Shown: positions 18,991 through 29,084 of the stretch, piece by piece
How positions within the stretch are numbered: the stretch's first letter is position 1
Layout: each line of letters begins with the position of its first letter
NCBI RefSeq assembly: GCF_022513635.1
Contig: NZ_JAKWBL010000001.1
Location: forward strand, 1,054,001 to 1,118,000
Direction of reading: 5' to 3'
Length of the DNA stretch: 64,000 nt
Origin: Paraniabella ginsengisoli
Lineage (GTDB): Bacteria; Bacteroidota; Bacteroidia; Chitinophagales; Chitinophagaceae
Position numbers and translations under genes: made by a program
The notes under the pieces: generated by a model
Seen by the model: only the letters and a program-made list of their open reading frames with translations
The model's database searches: none
What the model was told of the DNA's origin: nothing

Positions 18991-20404
18991 TCAAGGCTCG
19001 CTAACTGCTGCTGTTTCTCCAACCGATTTCTCAAAGCCGCTAACAATATGCAGGCCTGTACTATCTTTTGGCGCTTCTCCGCTTATAGCAGTTCCCCAAA
19101 CATACACCGTTTTTAAACTTTTTATTTCTTTTAAAATGGGTACGCTGGCTGCGGTAATTTTTGTATTCTTCAAATTGATACTTTCCAGCGCGGGCAATTT
19201 TTTTAGTTGTTGAATGCCTTTATCGGTAATAGGGTTTTCGTCTAACCGAAGCCTTTGCAAATTGGCAAAACTGTTTACAATGCTTAACTGATCGTCGGTA
19301 ATTTGATTACCGGAAATATTGAGCCAGTAAATATTGTTTTTAATACCGTTCAACAATTTTATTTTATCATTTCCCGACACGTCTTTTTTGATGGCAATGT
19401 AACGTCCAACAAATCGGGATTGTAGCTGATTTGTTTGATTACAAAGCCTGCTTTTTTAAATGGATCAAGTGCGTTGTTTTGCAACTTTGGCGCAGGCGTG
19501 TTTAATACAACAGCAGGCTGCTCGCTGCTTTGCGCCTGCTCGCCAGCACCCGAAAGCCCCACCACTTTTTGTATGCCTGCTAATATTTCGGCAGGCGGTT
19601 TGGCAGCGGCCAATTTCATGTCGGGCGCTGCTGCCTGGGTTTCAATCCACCATTTTATAATAGCAGTTTCCTCTTTGGTAAGCGGTGTTTTTCCATCCGT
19701 TGGCATAAATTTTTCATCTGCAGGATCAAGCAACACGCGCTTTATTAATTCACTTTCCAAAGGTTTGCCTGCAATTATTACCGCACCACCTTTTCCACCT
19801 TTTTTATTAATTCCAATGATTCTATCGAAAGTTTTCCTTTCTTTTTATCTGCATTGTGGCAGGCACCGCATTTATCAATCAAAATAGGATGCACGATATC
19901 TTCAAAAACCAATGCTTCATTTACATTGGTTATTTTCTTTTTTTTTTTTTCTTTTTTAAATAGAATATCTGTAGAAAGATAATCGCTGCCGTGTGTAAGG
20001 CTTCCTCCGTAATGCCCGGCAACGCTGATGAAAAACATCATCAGCACCATTAATAAGTTCAATAGTTTTGCGCTATGCACCCATTTAATGCGGATCACTT
20101 TAATACTAAATAGCCATGCTAAAAATGAAATAATCGCTGTGATAATTCCCATCCACATGTGCCAATCAAGCGTTTCCATATTGTAATCGCCGCTAAGCGA
20201 AAGTAGGTATCCTGTAACGCAAGCTATTATTGCGCTAAGGCAGCCAGCAAGCAGCGTAAGTGGAACGGCGGTACGCACACGCCGAAATTTTGGTAAAGCT
20301 CCAGTAAACTGCAACACTGCAGCCAGCAACAAAAAACCGATGGGTAAATGCACCAGCAATGGATGAAATCTTCCCAAAAAAATATCGATGCTCAATAAAA
20401 TCAT
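18991..20404 (-). CDS. DUF2231 membrane protein with planctomycete-type cytochrome c and LRR domains (two frameshifts)
   Basis: Read on the minus strand: four hydrophobic helices of a DUF2231-like domain (FHPLLVHLPIGFLLL onward, residues 1-135), then a haem-binding CGACH motif at ~179-183 (PSCyt-type, FEDIVHPILIDKCGACHNADKKKGKL), then leucine-rich repeats (LQRLRLDENPITDKGIQQL, LESINLKNTKI). Two breaks, near 19798 and 19381, both fall in A6 runs and are repaired by one A each (KKGGKGGAV and SKKDVSGNDK). About 471 residues. Last gene of the minus-strand operon; probably an inner-membrane electron-transfer or scaffold partner of the DUF1553 protein. Confidence 0.8.
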
Positions 20405-20405
20405 T

Positions 20406-21512
20406 TTATACTCTTTCTAATTTTATGGGAGCAGTTTGATTAGCATTCCACTGACATACATAAACGTTCTTGTCATCGTCAACGCATACATCATGTCCGT
20501 GATTGAATATCTTTTCAGATGTTTGAAACATTTGCTGTAACTGGCCATTTACATATTGAGGCTCGGTGCCGCCCGGGTTAGAAACTACTTTATTTGCATT
20601 ATCAAGTATGGTAACAAAGCCCGAATCTTTTGCCTGCTTTTGCCCGTCTTTTTTGTCAGACCAACAAACACCAGCGTAAATATTTTTATCATCAATAACG
20701 GCACGACAAACGTACAAGCCAGGCATGGCAATTGTTTTAATATATTTTCCATCAAGTGTAAAAAACTTAAAACATTGTTCTGATCGGGAAGTACAAACAA
20801 GTACCGGATTGTTTTTGTCTCTGTTATCAATGGCAACACCGTGCGCATTTTTCAAATTATGATCGGGATTGGAGTTATTGTGTCCACCAAAATGCCGGAT
20901 GTATTTACCGCGCGCATCATATTGAATAATATAATCCGATCCATAACCGTCGGCTACATAGATATCGCCATTGGGTGCTACAGCAGTTTCTGTTGGTTGA
21001 AATCTTTCATCGGCTTTATACACGCCTATTGCGTGCGGGTGTCCAAAATTAAAGATCAGTTTTCCGTCAATCGTTGTTTTAAATACTTGCCCCGATTGGC
21101 GTTGCCAGCCGCCGTTTTTATCCTGAAAATATCCGCAATCGGTTATCACTAAAAAATCTGCTTCGCCTTCTTTACCTATTGAAAGGCCGTGCCCGCCGGG
21201 ATATTGTGTGCCCCAAAAATCAAGTAGTTTGCCCGATTTATCAAACACTAAAATATTATTATTGGTATGGTCTCCAATCATAATCAATCTGCCTTTGCTG
21301 TCCATTACCATTTCGTGGCAGTTAAAAAGCGGATTATGAGCCGGACTGATTTTAGCCCAGTTCTTATGCACTTTATATTTAAAGCCTCCATGTCCAATAA
21401 GTACATCATCTTCCAGTTTTAATTTTTTGTTGATGCCAAATGCAGCGGCAGGTTTTGCAGCAATGGCTGTAGTTAGAATGGTTGCTGTTTTTAAAAAGTT
21501 TCTTTTATTCAT
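20406..21512 (-). CDS. Secreted NHL/6-bladed beta-propeller protein
   Basis: 368 residues, intact. The N-terminus (MNKRNFLKTATILTTAIAAKPAAAFG) is a Tat-like secretion signal with KR instead of RR. Propeller blades repeat every ~45 residues: HEMVMDSKGRLIMIGDHTNN, GHGLSIGKEGEADFLVITD, TAVAPNGDIYVADGYGSDY, GHDVCVDDDKNVYVCQWN. Such NHL proteins commonly accompany planctomycete-type DUF1501/1553 pairs. One base separates its stop from the next gene's start, so the two are cotranscribed. Substrate or partner unknown. Confidence 0.8.
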   Translation of the reverse strand: MNKRNFLKTATILTTAIAAKPAAAFGINKKLKLEDDVLIGHGGFKYKVHKNWAKISPAHNPLFNCHEMVMDSKGRLIMIGDHTNNNILVFDKSGKLLDFWGTQYPGGHGLSIGKEGEADFLVITDCGYFQDKNGGWQRQSGQVFKTTIDGKLIFNFGHPHAIGVYKADERFQPTETAVAPNGDIYVADGYGSDYIIQYDARGKYIRHFGGHNNSNPDHNLKNAHGVAIDNRDKNNPVLVCTSRSEQCFKFFTLDGKYIKTIAMPGLYVCRAVIDDKNIYAGVCWSDKKDGQKQAKDSGFVTILDNANKVVSNPGGTEPQYVNGQLQQMFQTSEKIFNHGHDVCVDDDKNVYVCQWNANQTAPIKLERV

Positions 21513-21600
21513 TAGTTGAATAAGTTTGAAAAAAATGTTGTTGAATAGTTATGTCAAAATAGTTCGAGTGAAATAATAGGAGTTTTGGAGATCTTTTTTA

Positions 21601-21649
21601 ATCGCCTGGAGGCGATAGCATAATCGTTCGAGGCGAAGACGCCTCGAAC
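21601..21649. repeat. Pair of REP-like palindromes
   Basis: Two adjacent perfect hairpins share a GGCG/CGCC core: ATCGCC-TGGA-GGCGAT at 21601-21616, and GTTCGAGGCG-AAGA-CGCCTCGAAC at 21626-21649 (10-bp stem). They sit between two genes of the same minus-strand operon, as REP elements often do. No T tract follows on the minus strand, so this is not a simple terminator. I see no other copy in the window. Confidence 0.6.
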
Positions 21650-21663
21650 AACATTAATTATTG

Positions 21664-23171
21664 TTAACTAAGAATCCCTTTTACCACATGGCCCGATACA
21701 TCTGTCAATCTAAATCTTCTACCCTGATATTTATATACAAGCTCTTCATGATTAATTCCAAAAAGATGTAATAATGTAGCATGAAAATCGTGTACATGTA
21801 CCGGATCTTTTACAATATTGTAACCAAAATCATCCGTTTCTCCGTAAGTAAATCCGGGTTTAACGCCGGCACCGGCCATCCACATGGTAAAGCAACGTGG
21901 GTGGTGGTCTCGCCCATAATCATCTGCTGTTAACTTGCCTTGCGAGTAAACAGTTCTGCCAAATTCTCCGCCCCAAACCACCAAAGTATCTTCCAGCAAA
22001 CCTCTTTGTTTTAAATCTTTAATCAGTGCGGCTGTTCCCTGATCTGTTTTTTGGCATTGCGATTTTATGCCGCCGGGTAAGTTGCCATGCTGATCCCATC
22101 CTTGATGATAAAGCTGCACAAACTTTACATCTTTTTCCAACAGCTTTCGCGCCAGCAGGCAATCAGCGTAAGTGCCGGGGTCGCGGCTATCTTCGCCATA
22201 CATATCGTACACCCAATCCGGCTCCTTGCTCATGTCAGTAACTTCCGGAACCGAAGTTTGCATACGATACGCCATTTCATATTGCGCAATGCGCGTATTA
22301 ATTTCCGGATCACCATAACTATCTGCCTGCAGCTTATTCAGCTTTTTAAGATATTCAAGCATTTCGCCTCTATCTTTACCATCATATCCTTCAGGATCAC
22401 TTAAAAATAATACCGGGTCTTTTCCGCCTCTAAACTCCACGCCCTGGTGGCGCGATGGCAGAAACCCATTGCTCCAAAGCCGCGCCATTAAAGGCTGTCC
22501 GCTTCCATTTTTAGATACCAGCACAATAAAAGTGGGCAGATTTTCATTGTCAGACCCTAAGCCGTAACTCATCCAGGCCCCAATTGACGGGCGGCCTGCA
22601 ATTTGATTTCCTGTTTGAAAAAAGTGGTAGCCGGATCGTGATTGATGGCATCTGTATGCATCGATTTAATAAAACATAAATCATCCACCACGCCTGCGGT
22701 GTGAGGCATTAGCTCGCTAACCCATGCTTTAGATTGACCGTATTGTTGAAAATTAAATATTGAAGAAGCAACGGGAAACTCCGACTGGTCGGCACTCATA
22801 CCGGTAAGCCGCTGATCTCCTCTGATGGACGGCGGTAAATCCTGCCCCTGGTATTTATGCAACCCAGGTTTGTAATCGAATAACTCAAATTGAGAAGGCC
22901 CGCCACTTTGAAACAAGTAAACAATTCTTTTGGCCTTTGGTAAATAATTAGGAAATACCGTTTGCGTAACTCCTTCTTCTAAAGGCGCAGCCGCTGCGGT
23001 TATTGCCGATGGCTTGTTGCCACAGGATTTTCCTAACAAAGACCCTAAGGCTAAGGCTCCAAGACCCATGGAGGTTTTGGTAAGAAAAGTTCGTCGGTCT
23101 AATTGTTTTTTAACCTGATCTAAATCTTTATTGAGCGGGTCAAAAGGCGTATCGTGATGATGATTACACAT
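21664..23171 (-). CDS. DUF1501 protein (alkaline phosphatase/sulfatase-like fold) with Tat signal, frameshifted
   Basis: The N-terminus has a twin-arginine motif (LDRRTFLTKTSMGLGALALG, R26-R27). The core reads AKRIVYLFQSGGPSQFELFDYKP, typical of DUF1501. The break near 22618 falls in an A6 run (T6 on the coding strand); one added base gives TFFQTGNQIAGRPSIGAWMSYGLG. Later motifs are VVWGGEFGRT and YGRDHHPRCFTMWMAGAGV, and it ends in SGHVVKGILS. About 502 residues. It follows the DUF1553 gene after 5 bases. DUF1501 belongs to the alkaline-phosphatase-like clan; its chemistry is not established. Confidence 0.85.
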
Positions 23172-23176
23172 ACCAT

Positions 23177-26100
23177 TTATCTTTTAGTGATGCTTGCATC
23201 GGTATTAATAATACTGCTGGCTACTACTGCGTTGGCAGCTAATTTTTCTTTAGGCAGCGTAGAATCTATTTTGTACATACCTGCATTAAGCCAGCCGCTC
23301 ATTTTTGCAGGATGGGTTTTAAACTTTTGATATTGTACTTGCTGAAGCTGTACCAGCAAAGCCAGTTCTTTATTGGTTGGCTTTCTGCCGGTAAGGCTTC
23401 TGAAAGCATAGCTGATGCCGGCTTTATCATTATTCATGCGGGTCATCTTTTCGCCCAAAACTTTGGCGGCTTCCACAAAAGTGGGATCGTTCAGCGTTAT
23501 CAAAGCCTGTAATGGCGTGTTGGTTTTTTGCCTTCTTACCATACAACTGGTTCTGATGCCTACATCAAAAGTTGCCTGTGTGGGGTTGGGCGATGATCTT
23601 CTCCAAACTGTGTATAATCCACGTCTATACACATCGCGACCTTTATCCTGCGGGTAATATGTGCCCGTCATGCGCCACAAATCCGGTGGCTGGTATGGAT
23701 ACACGCTTCTTCCGCCAATTGTATCATTCAATAATTGGGATGCAAACAATGCATTGTCTCTTATCATTTCAGCCGTTAATCTTGATGGTGAAGATCTTGC
23801 TAACAATATATTTTCCGGATCTTTTTCTAATAGCTTTTTATCGATAACCGAACTTTGGCGATAGGTGGCCGACATTACCATCATTTTCAAAAGCGCTTTT
23901 ACATTCCATCCACTTTTTACAAATTGTACCGAAAGCCAATCAAGCAATTCGGGATGTGAAGGTAGCTCGCCCTGGTTGCCGAAATCTTCTGTAGTTTTTA
24001 CAAGCCCTTTGCCGAAAAACAGCTGCCAATAACGGTTTACGGCCACTCTTGCTGTTAACGGATGATCGGGGTGTGTCAACCATTTTGCAAAACCCAGTCT
24101 GTTGCGCGGTAAGTTGGCCTGCATTGGGAAAATAGCTTCGGGTACATCCGGCGTTACTTTTTCCGTAGGCGAATCATATACACCACGGTCTAAAATATAA
24201 GCGGGGCGGGGCTTTTCCATTTCCTGCATAATCATCAGCTCACGTATAGGCTCTACGGTATCGGCCTTGGCCATTCTTATTTCTTTCAGTTCTTCTTTTA
24301 ATTTTTGTATCGTATCGGAAGTATTGGATAAAAAATATTCTTTTAATGCCGTGCGCTCCTGCGCCGTAAGCGTTGAAGGCTCTTTACGAATAATTGTTTC
24401 AAATGTACCCGCATCAGAAAGCTGCTTTACTTCAATACCCGTTAAGGCTCTGTCAAACACAACCACGTCGTTCACTTTTCCGTTGGTAAGTCCTTTGCCT
24501 CTGTCCCACGCACCTATTTGCAATCCCAGCGTTTCGTTGAGCATTATATCTTTATACAAATTATCCTGATCAACGGTGGTTGCTATTTCAGCGCCGTTTA
24601 AAAATACTTTGTAACCGGCTGCTTTACCCGACCCGTCGTAAGTAACGGTAAGTTGTATCCATTTGTCTTTAGGCACGGGCTGTTTAGAAAATTCGATGAT
24701 GGCATTGTACGGCGCGGTATGTGCCATTTTTAACTCTAACAAATGATTGGTTACGCCCAAGCTGAACCCGCGATAATTATACAGTTGCGAAGAAGAGCAA
24801 CGATGAAATATTACGCCGTCTTTTAAAGCTTTAGGAATGTTGACCCAAATGCCAACACTAAACGGTTCGGACTTGCTATAAGTAGCCGTTTTTCCACAAT
24901 CAACCCATGTGTCTCCATTTAACAAAACCGACTTCCCTTTTTCCGTATTAGTAAACACGGGCTTTTCAATTATGGGGCCTCCCAAGCCGCGCCTCATGCT
25001 ACCGGGTTCGCCTTTTTTGACGCTATTGTTTAAATTTCCTTTTAAAGAAAAATGCGCCACCATGTCGTTCGGAAATGTTTTACGCAATCCGTTTTTATAG
25101 CCACCGGTGTTAATCCATGCTTCGGCTTTGCTTGCCTCCTGTTGTTGAACCTGCTTTAGCTGATTTTCTTTTTGAGCAGTTTGATTATTTAGATAAGCAA
25201 TTATTTTATCCTCTTCTTTTGTGGTAAGCAAAAGGGTTGGCACCGGCATGGCATTATCCCAGGATATTTGTCCGGCTTCTTTTACATTATTAAAGAAGCT
25301 GAACATTTGAAAATATTCTTTTTGCGATATAGGATCAAACTTATGATCGTGACAGCGCGCACATTCGGCCGTTAAGGCCATAAATGCCTGCGATGTTGTA
25401 TTGATACGATCGGCTACATATTCTATTCTGAATTCTTCATCCACAATACCGCCTTCCATATTTTGTTGGTGATTGCGGTTAAACGCAGTAGCAATAAGCT
25501 GTTCGCGTGTGGGATTGGGCAATAAATCTCCTGCTAATTGCCAAATAATAAAATCGTTATAAGGAAGATTTTGATTGAAAGATTGAATCACCCAATCGCG
25601 CCAGGGCGACATGTCTCTAATCTGATCGACGGAATACCCGTGCGAATCGGCGTAGCGGCTGCATCTAACCAGTCAACAGCAATGCGTTCGCCATAATGAG
25701 GCGAAGCCATCAACCTATCCACTTGCTTTTCGTAAGCGTTGGCACTTTTATCTTTTAAAAAATCTTCTGTTTCTGCAATGGTGGGCGGCAGGCCGGTAAG
25801 ATCCAAACTTACGCGACGTAGCAAAATGGCTTTGTCGGCTTCGGGCGAAAGACTTAAATTTTCTTGCTCAAGCCTGTTTATTATAAAATTGTCAATCGGA
25901 TTTACAACACGATCTTCATCAGCCACATCCGGAATCTCATGTTCTTCGGGTTTAATAAATGCCCAATGTGGCTTGTATTCGGCACCGTCTTCAATCCATT
26001 TAACCAAAACCGCTTTTTCGTGTGCGCTAAGCGTAAGGTGCGAAGAAGGATCGGGCATTATTAAATCCGGATCGTCGGTAATAATTCTTTTAAACAATTC

Positions 26101-26385
26101 ACTTTTTCTTAAGCTGCCAGGTACAATTGCGCGCTTACCTGGTGTTTCGGGCAGTTCGGCATAAGCGGCATCGGCAATATCGAGCCTCAAACCCGCTTTC
26201 TGACTGGCTTTATCTGGCCCGTGACATGCAAAACATTTATCGGAAAGAATGGGTTTAACGTGTTTATTAAACTCAACTTTTTTGGGCAGCATATTATAAG
26301 CGGTCTCTACATCATCTGGTAAACTTGGCGCACAGGAATACAAAAACGCTGTGCCAACTATTAATATAAAAAGGCGGCAACTCAT
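23177..26385 (-). CDS. PSCyt1-DUF1549-LamG-DUF1553 outer-envelope lipoprotein (frameshifted)
   Basis: About 1069 residues in sum. Lipobox LYSCAPS (Cys18); haem motif CFACH at 51-55 in FNKHVKPILSDKCFACHGPD; DUF1549 with RRVSLDLTGLPPTIAE and HYGERIAVDWLDAARYADSHG. The last of these is recovered by adding one C near 25658. It continues with NTTSQAFMALTAECARCHDHKFDPISQ, a second CxxCH. An inserted LamG-like domain follows (DMVAHFSLKGNLNNSV to VVVFDRALTG), then DUF1553 with NRLGFAKWLTHPDHPLTARVAVNRYWQ and MVRRQKTNTPLQAL. These proteins are typical of planctomycetes and some Bacteroidota and co-occur with sulfatases. First gene of the operon. Probable role in glycan binding or oxidation. Confidence 0.85.
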
Positions 26386-26667
26386 ATAGCAAAATATTTA
26401 TACAAAATAATGATAATATAACTATAAATTATAATCTTAATCCAACGCATCTTTATACATTTTCAATTTTTTAAAATCAACAGTATCAGAAAATCGGCAT
26501 TATGATTTTAAATGAGAATTTATGAACGAGCTCTGACTACTTTTAAACGCAGGCTAGCTGACCTAAATAGTAGCCGGTATTTCAACAATGTGGTACATTC
26601 GTTTTCGAAATTGTATTATATTCTTATATGCAGACAAAACCTGCTTCGCACAAAGAATGAGAATCAA

Positions 26668-28456
26668 CTATTTGATCGGCTCAACAATTATTGATTTTAA
26701 TTTGAATAATTCTTTACCTTTTTGATAAGGCCGTATTGTGACATTAAATAAACCGGGCTTATCTGTTGAGAAAATTGCCACCGCATGCTTAATAAAAAGC
26801 ATTGGTTTCCATGTCTCGTGTTTTGCTGTTCTTAGCGTTTCGAACATAAATTTTTTTCCACCAATTGTCAGAACACCTTCCTGTTTGGAATCTTCATCTG
26901 CACAGGAGTATTCCAAAGTCAGTTTATAATCTCCTGGTTCGGTAATCCGGATTGCAAAAGAGGTGCTATCCTCTGGTGATTTCATATCCGCAACACAGGT
27001 GGTATGATGCCATACACCAAAGTAGCTACTGTGTGTGAACTTTTTCACGTTTGCTTTGCCTGTGGTTTTTGCAAATACGGCATCAATTATATTTTCCGCG
27101 TATTGTGACGAAACGGTTATGGGTTGAGTCGAATTAAGCGCCTGTGGCTTTCCGCTGTATTCCACAACTATAACGGTGTTGGGACTTTTGTTATCTATTA
27201 TCGAAGACATATCAACATCCAAATCTTTCGATTTTTTGGAAAACGGTAATGCTTTCTTGCCAACCAGGGTATATACTTTGCTTACCTGGTTGCTAAATCC
27301 GGGAACCAATACTTTTTCATTAAACGGCCTGTTCCAAACGTGTAAAAATAATTTGCCAGGTTTGGCTGTTGTAACGCCCCAGGTCTGCTTTGGTATAAAG
27401 CCGTAAGTAGAGCCATAAATACTTTCTCCGTTCTTCTTCAGCCATGCTCCGGTTTCTTTCAAATATTTTACAGAATAGTAAGGGAAATTACCTTTTCCGT
27501 CAGGGCCAACATTTAACATAAGGTTGCCGCCTTTTGATGCCACTTCTGATAATATGTGAATAATTTGTTCTGAAGATTTAAAATTAAAATCGTGCTGAAT
27601 ATAACCCCAGGAATCATTATGTGTAAAGATAGATTCCCAAGCGCCGTTAACCGGTGCCGCCGGTATTTCTGAGTCACCAAAATCTACATAATCTCCTAAA
27701 CCATGACCTACCCGGCTACTGAATAAACTTTTTGGTTGTAATACCCGCAGTTCATTAATAAAATTCTGTGTTTGCTGCTTCGTCATACCACCCGGCGTAT
27801 CAAACCAAATGATGCCGAGTGGCCCATAATTGGTAAGTAATTCTTTTAGCTGGGGTATTGCTTTTTGACGATAATATTGTTGATAATCTTTTTGGATTCG
27901 TCAAAGTCCCAACTGTTATTTCCTCCGTTAGGCTCGTTCCAATCCTGAAACTGCGAATAATAAAATCCGAACTGAATACCTTTTTTCTTGCAGCAGCTGA
28001 AAGGGCTTTCATCGGGTCTTTTTTATAAGGCGTTGCTTTGACAATATTAAAATCTGATACTTTTGAATCGTACATCGCAAAGCCATCATGGTGCTTAGCC
28101 GTGATAACCATATATTTCATGCCCGCATCAGCAGCAATCTGAGTCCATTCATCTGCATTAAAATCAACAGGGTTAAAGGTTTTTGTTATCTTACGATATT
28201 CTTTTATAGGAATTTTGCCTCTTTGCATAATCCATTCACCAGATCCATAATAATTTTTACCTTTCCAGTTCCCTGCATAATCTGAATACAGTCCCCAATG
28301 TATGAACATGCCGAATTTGGCATCTTTAAACCACTGAACATTGGTAGGTTCCTGAGCTGCTGTATTTCCCCACATCTCTTCCATTCCTTTTTGCGCTATA
28401 CAGGAGGATACGGACCATCCAAAAACAATAGCAAGTAACATTAATTTGATTTTCAT
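26668..28456 (-). CDS. GH29 alpha-L-fucosidase with C-terminal accessory domain (two frameshifts)
   Basis: Starts with a lipoprotein-type signal (SVSSCIAQKG). The GH29 barrel shows WFKDAKFGMFIHWGLYSDYAG, YMVITAKHHDGFAMYDS and, after repairing two A-run losses near 27990 and 27893, FGFYYSQFQDWNEP and GIIWFDTPGG, whose Asp is the expected nucleophile. GGNLMLNVGPDGKGNFP closes the barrel. A ~200-residue C-terminal beta region follows (ITEPGDYKLTLEYSCADE). About 596 residues. It retains alpha-L-fucose, releasing it from non-reducing ends. Its promoter region at 28547-28607 carries the 20-bp-spaced operator. Divergent from the GH95 at 29085. Confidence 0.9.
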
Positions 28457-28546
28457 ATATGTTAGTAGTTGTTATATAAAAAATGCTGAATTTGCTTTCA
28501 ATAATGTGATTCTTCTTAAAAGGAATTGGGCAAACTAATTCTTGAA

Positions 28547-28607
28547 CAAAGGTTATTATAGAGCAATCACAAAAAGAATGGATTATATGTGTAAATAATG
28601 GATTATG
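28547..28607 (-). promoter_or_regulatory. Candidate operator/promoter for GH29 at 26668-28456
   Basis: On the minus strand two perfect copies of ATAATCCATT (28606-28597 and 28586-28577) start exactly 20 bp apart, and a -7-like AACCTTTG (28554-28547) follows 22 bp later. The start codon is ~90 bp further on. The same arrangement precedes SusC, the second GH95 and the third GH29. Inference: binding site of a locus-specific activator. Confidence 0.65.
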
Positions 28608-28848
28608 CTACGATAAATAGTAAATAATTTTCCGATTTGTCATTTTGCTTGGCCGCTTGATTATATCTCCGCGATAAACTTGCTTTTGAATCTCATCACG
28701 AAAATCTATAATCCTTATTTTAACTCTTGATCACTTTATGCATTTTTGTACTTATAAAGTCGAAAAACATGGAATAACATGCTATATATTATTCGGTGAT
28801 ATTATACCTTATATCTCTTAGGAGAATAATAAGAGATAAGACCATAGA

Positions 28849-28906
28849 ATAATCCATTTTTTTAATCTAAAGTCCATTTTATCTGAATCTCGGTCAAGTA
28901 TCTTTG
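28849..28906 (+). promoter_or_regulatory. Candidate operator/promoter for GH95 at 29085
   Basis: ATAATCCATT (28849-28858) and AAAGTCCATT (28869-28878) are 20 bp apart. Exactly 20 bp later comes a perfect TAnnTTTG -7 element, TATCTTTG (28899-28906). The untranslated leader would be about 170 nt. With the minus-strand site at 28547-28607 it forms a divergent control region; I see no gene in the 628 bp between the two start codons. Confidence 0.7.
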
Positions 28907-29084
28907 AGAGCGCGAATTGATTGTTATTCAGGTAAGATTTTCAGATCGATTAATTGCTATTTTTTGAACCGAACAGACGAAAAATAATTAAACAATATTT
29001 GTCGTGAAGCATTCATTATGAAGATGACTATAAGCATCGTTGAGATGTTTTTTTAAGAATTTTTTACAACCAAGAACTTTTAAA

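Noticed and set aside
19933-19961. Poly-T/A tract near 19940 as a terminator or phase-variable switch
   Set aside because: It encodes the Lys-rich linker (FKKEKKKKK) of the DUF2231-cytochrome protein, and the frame is kept through it.
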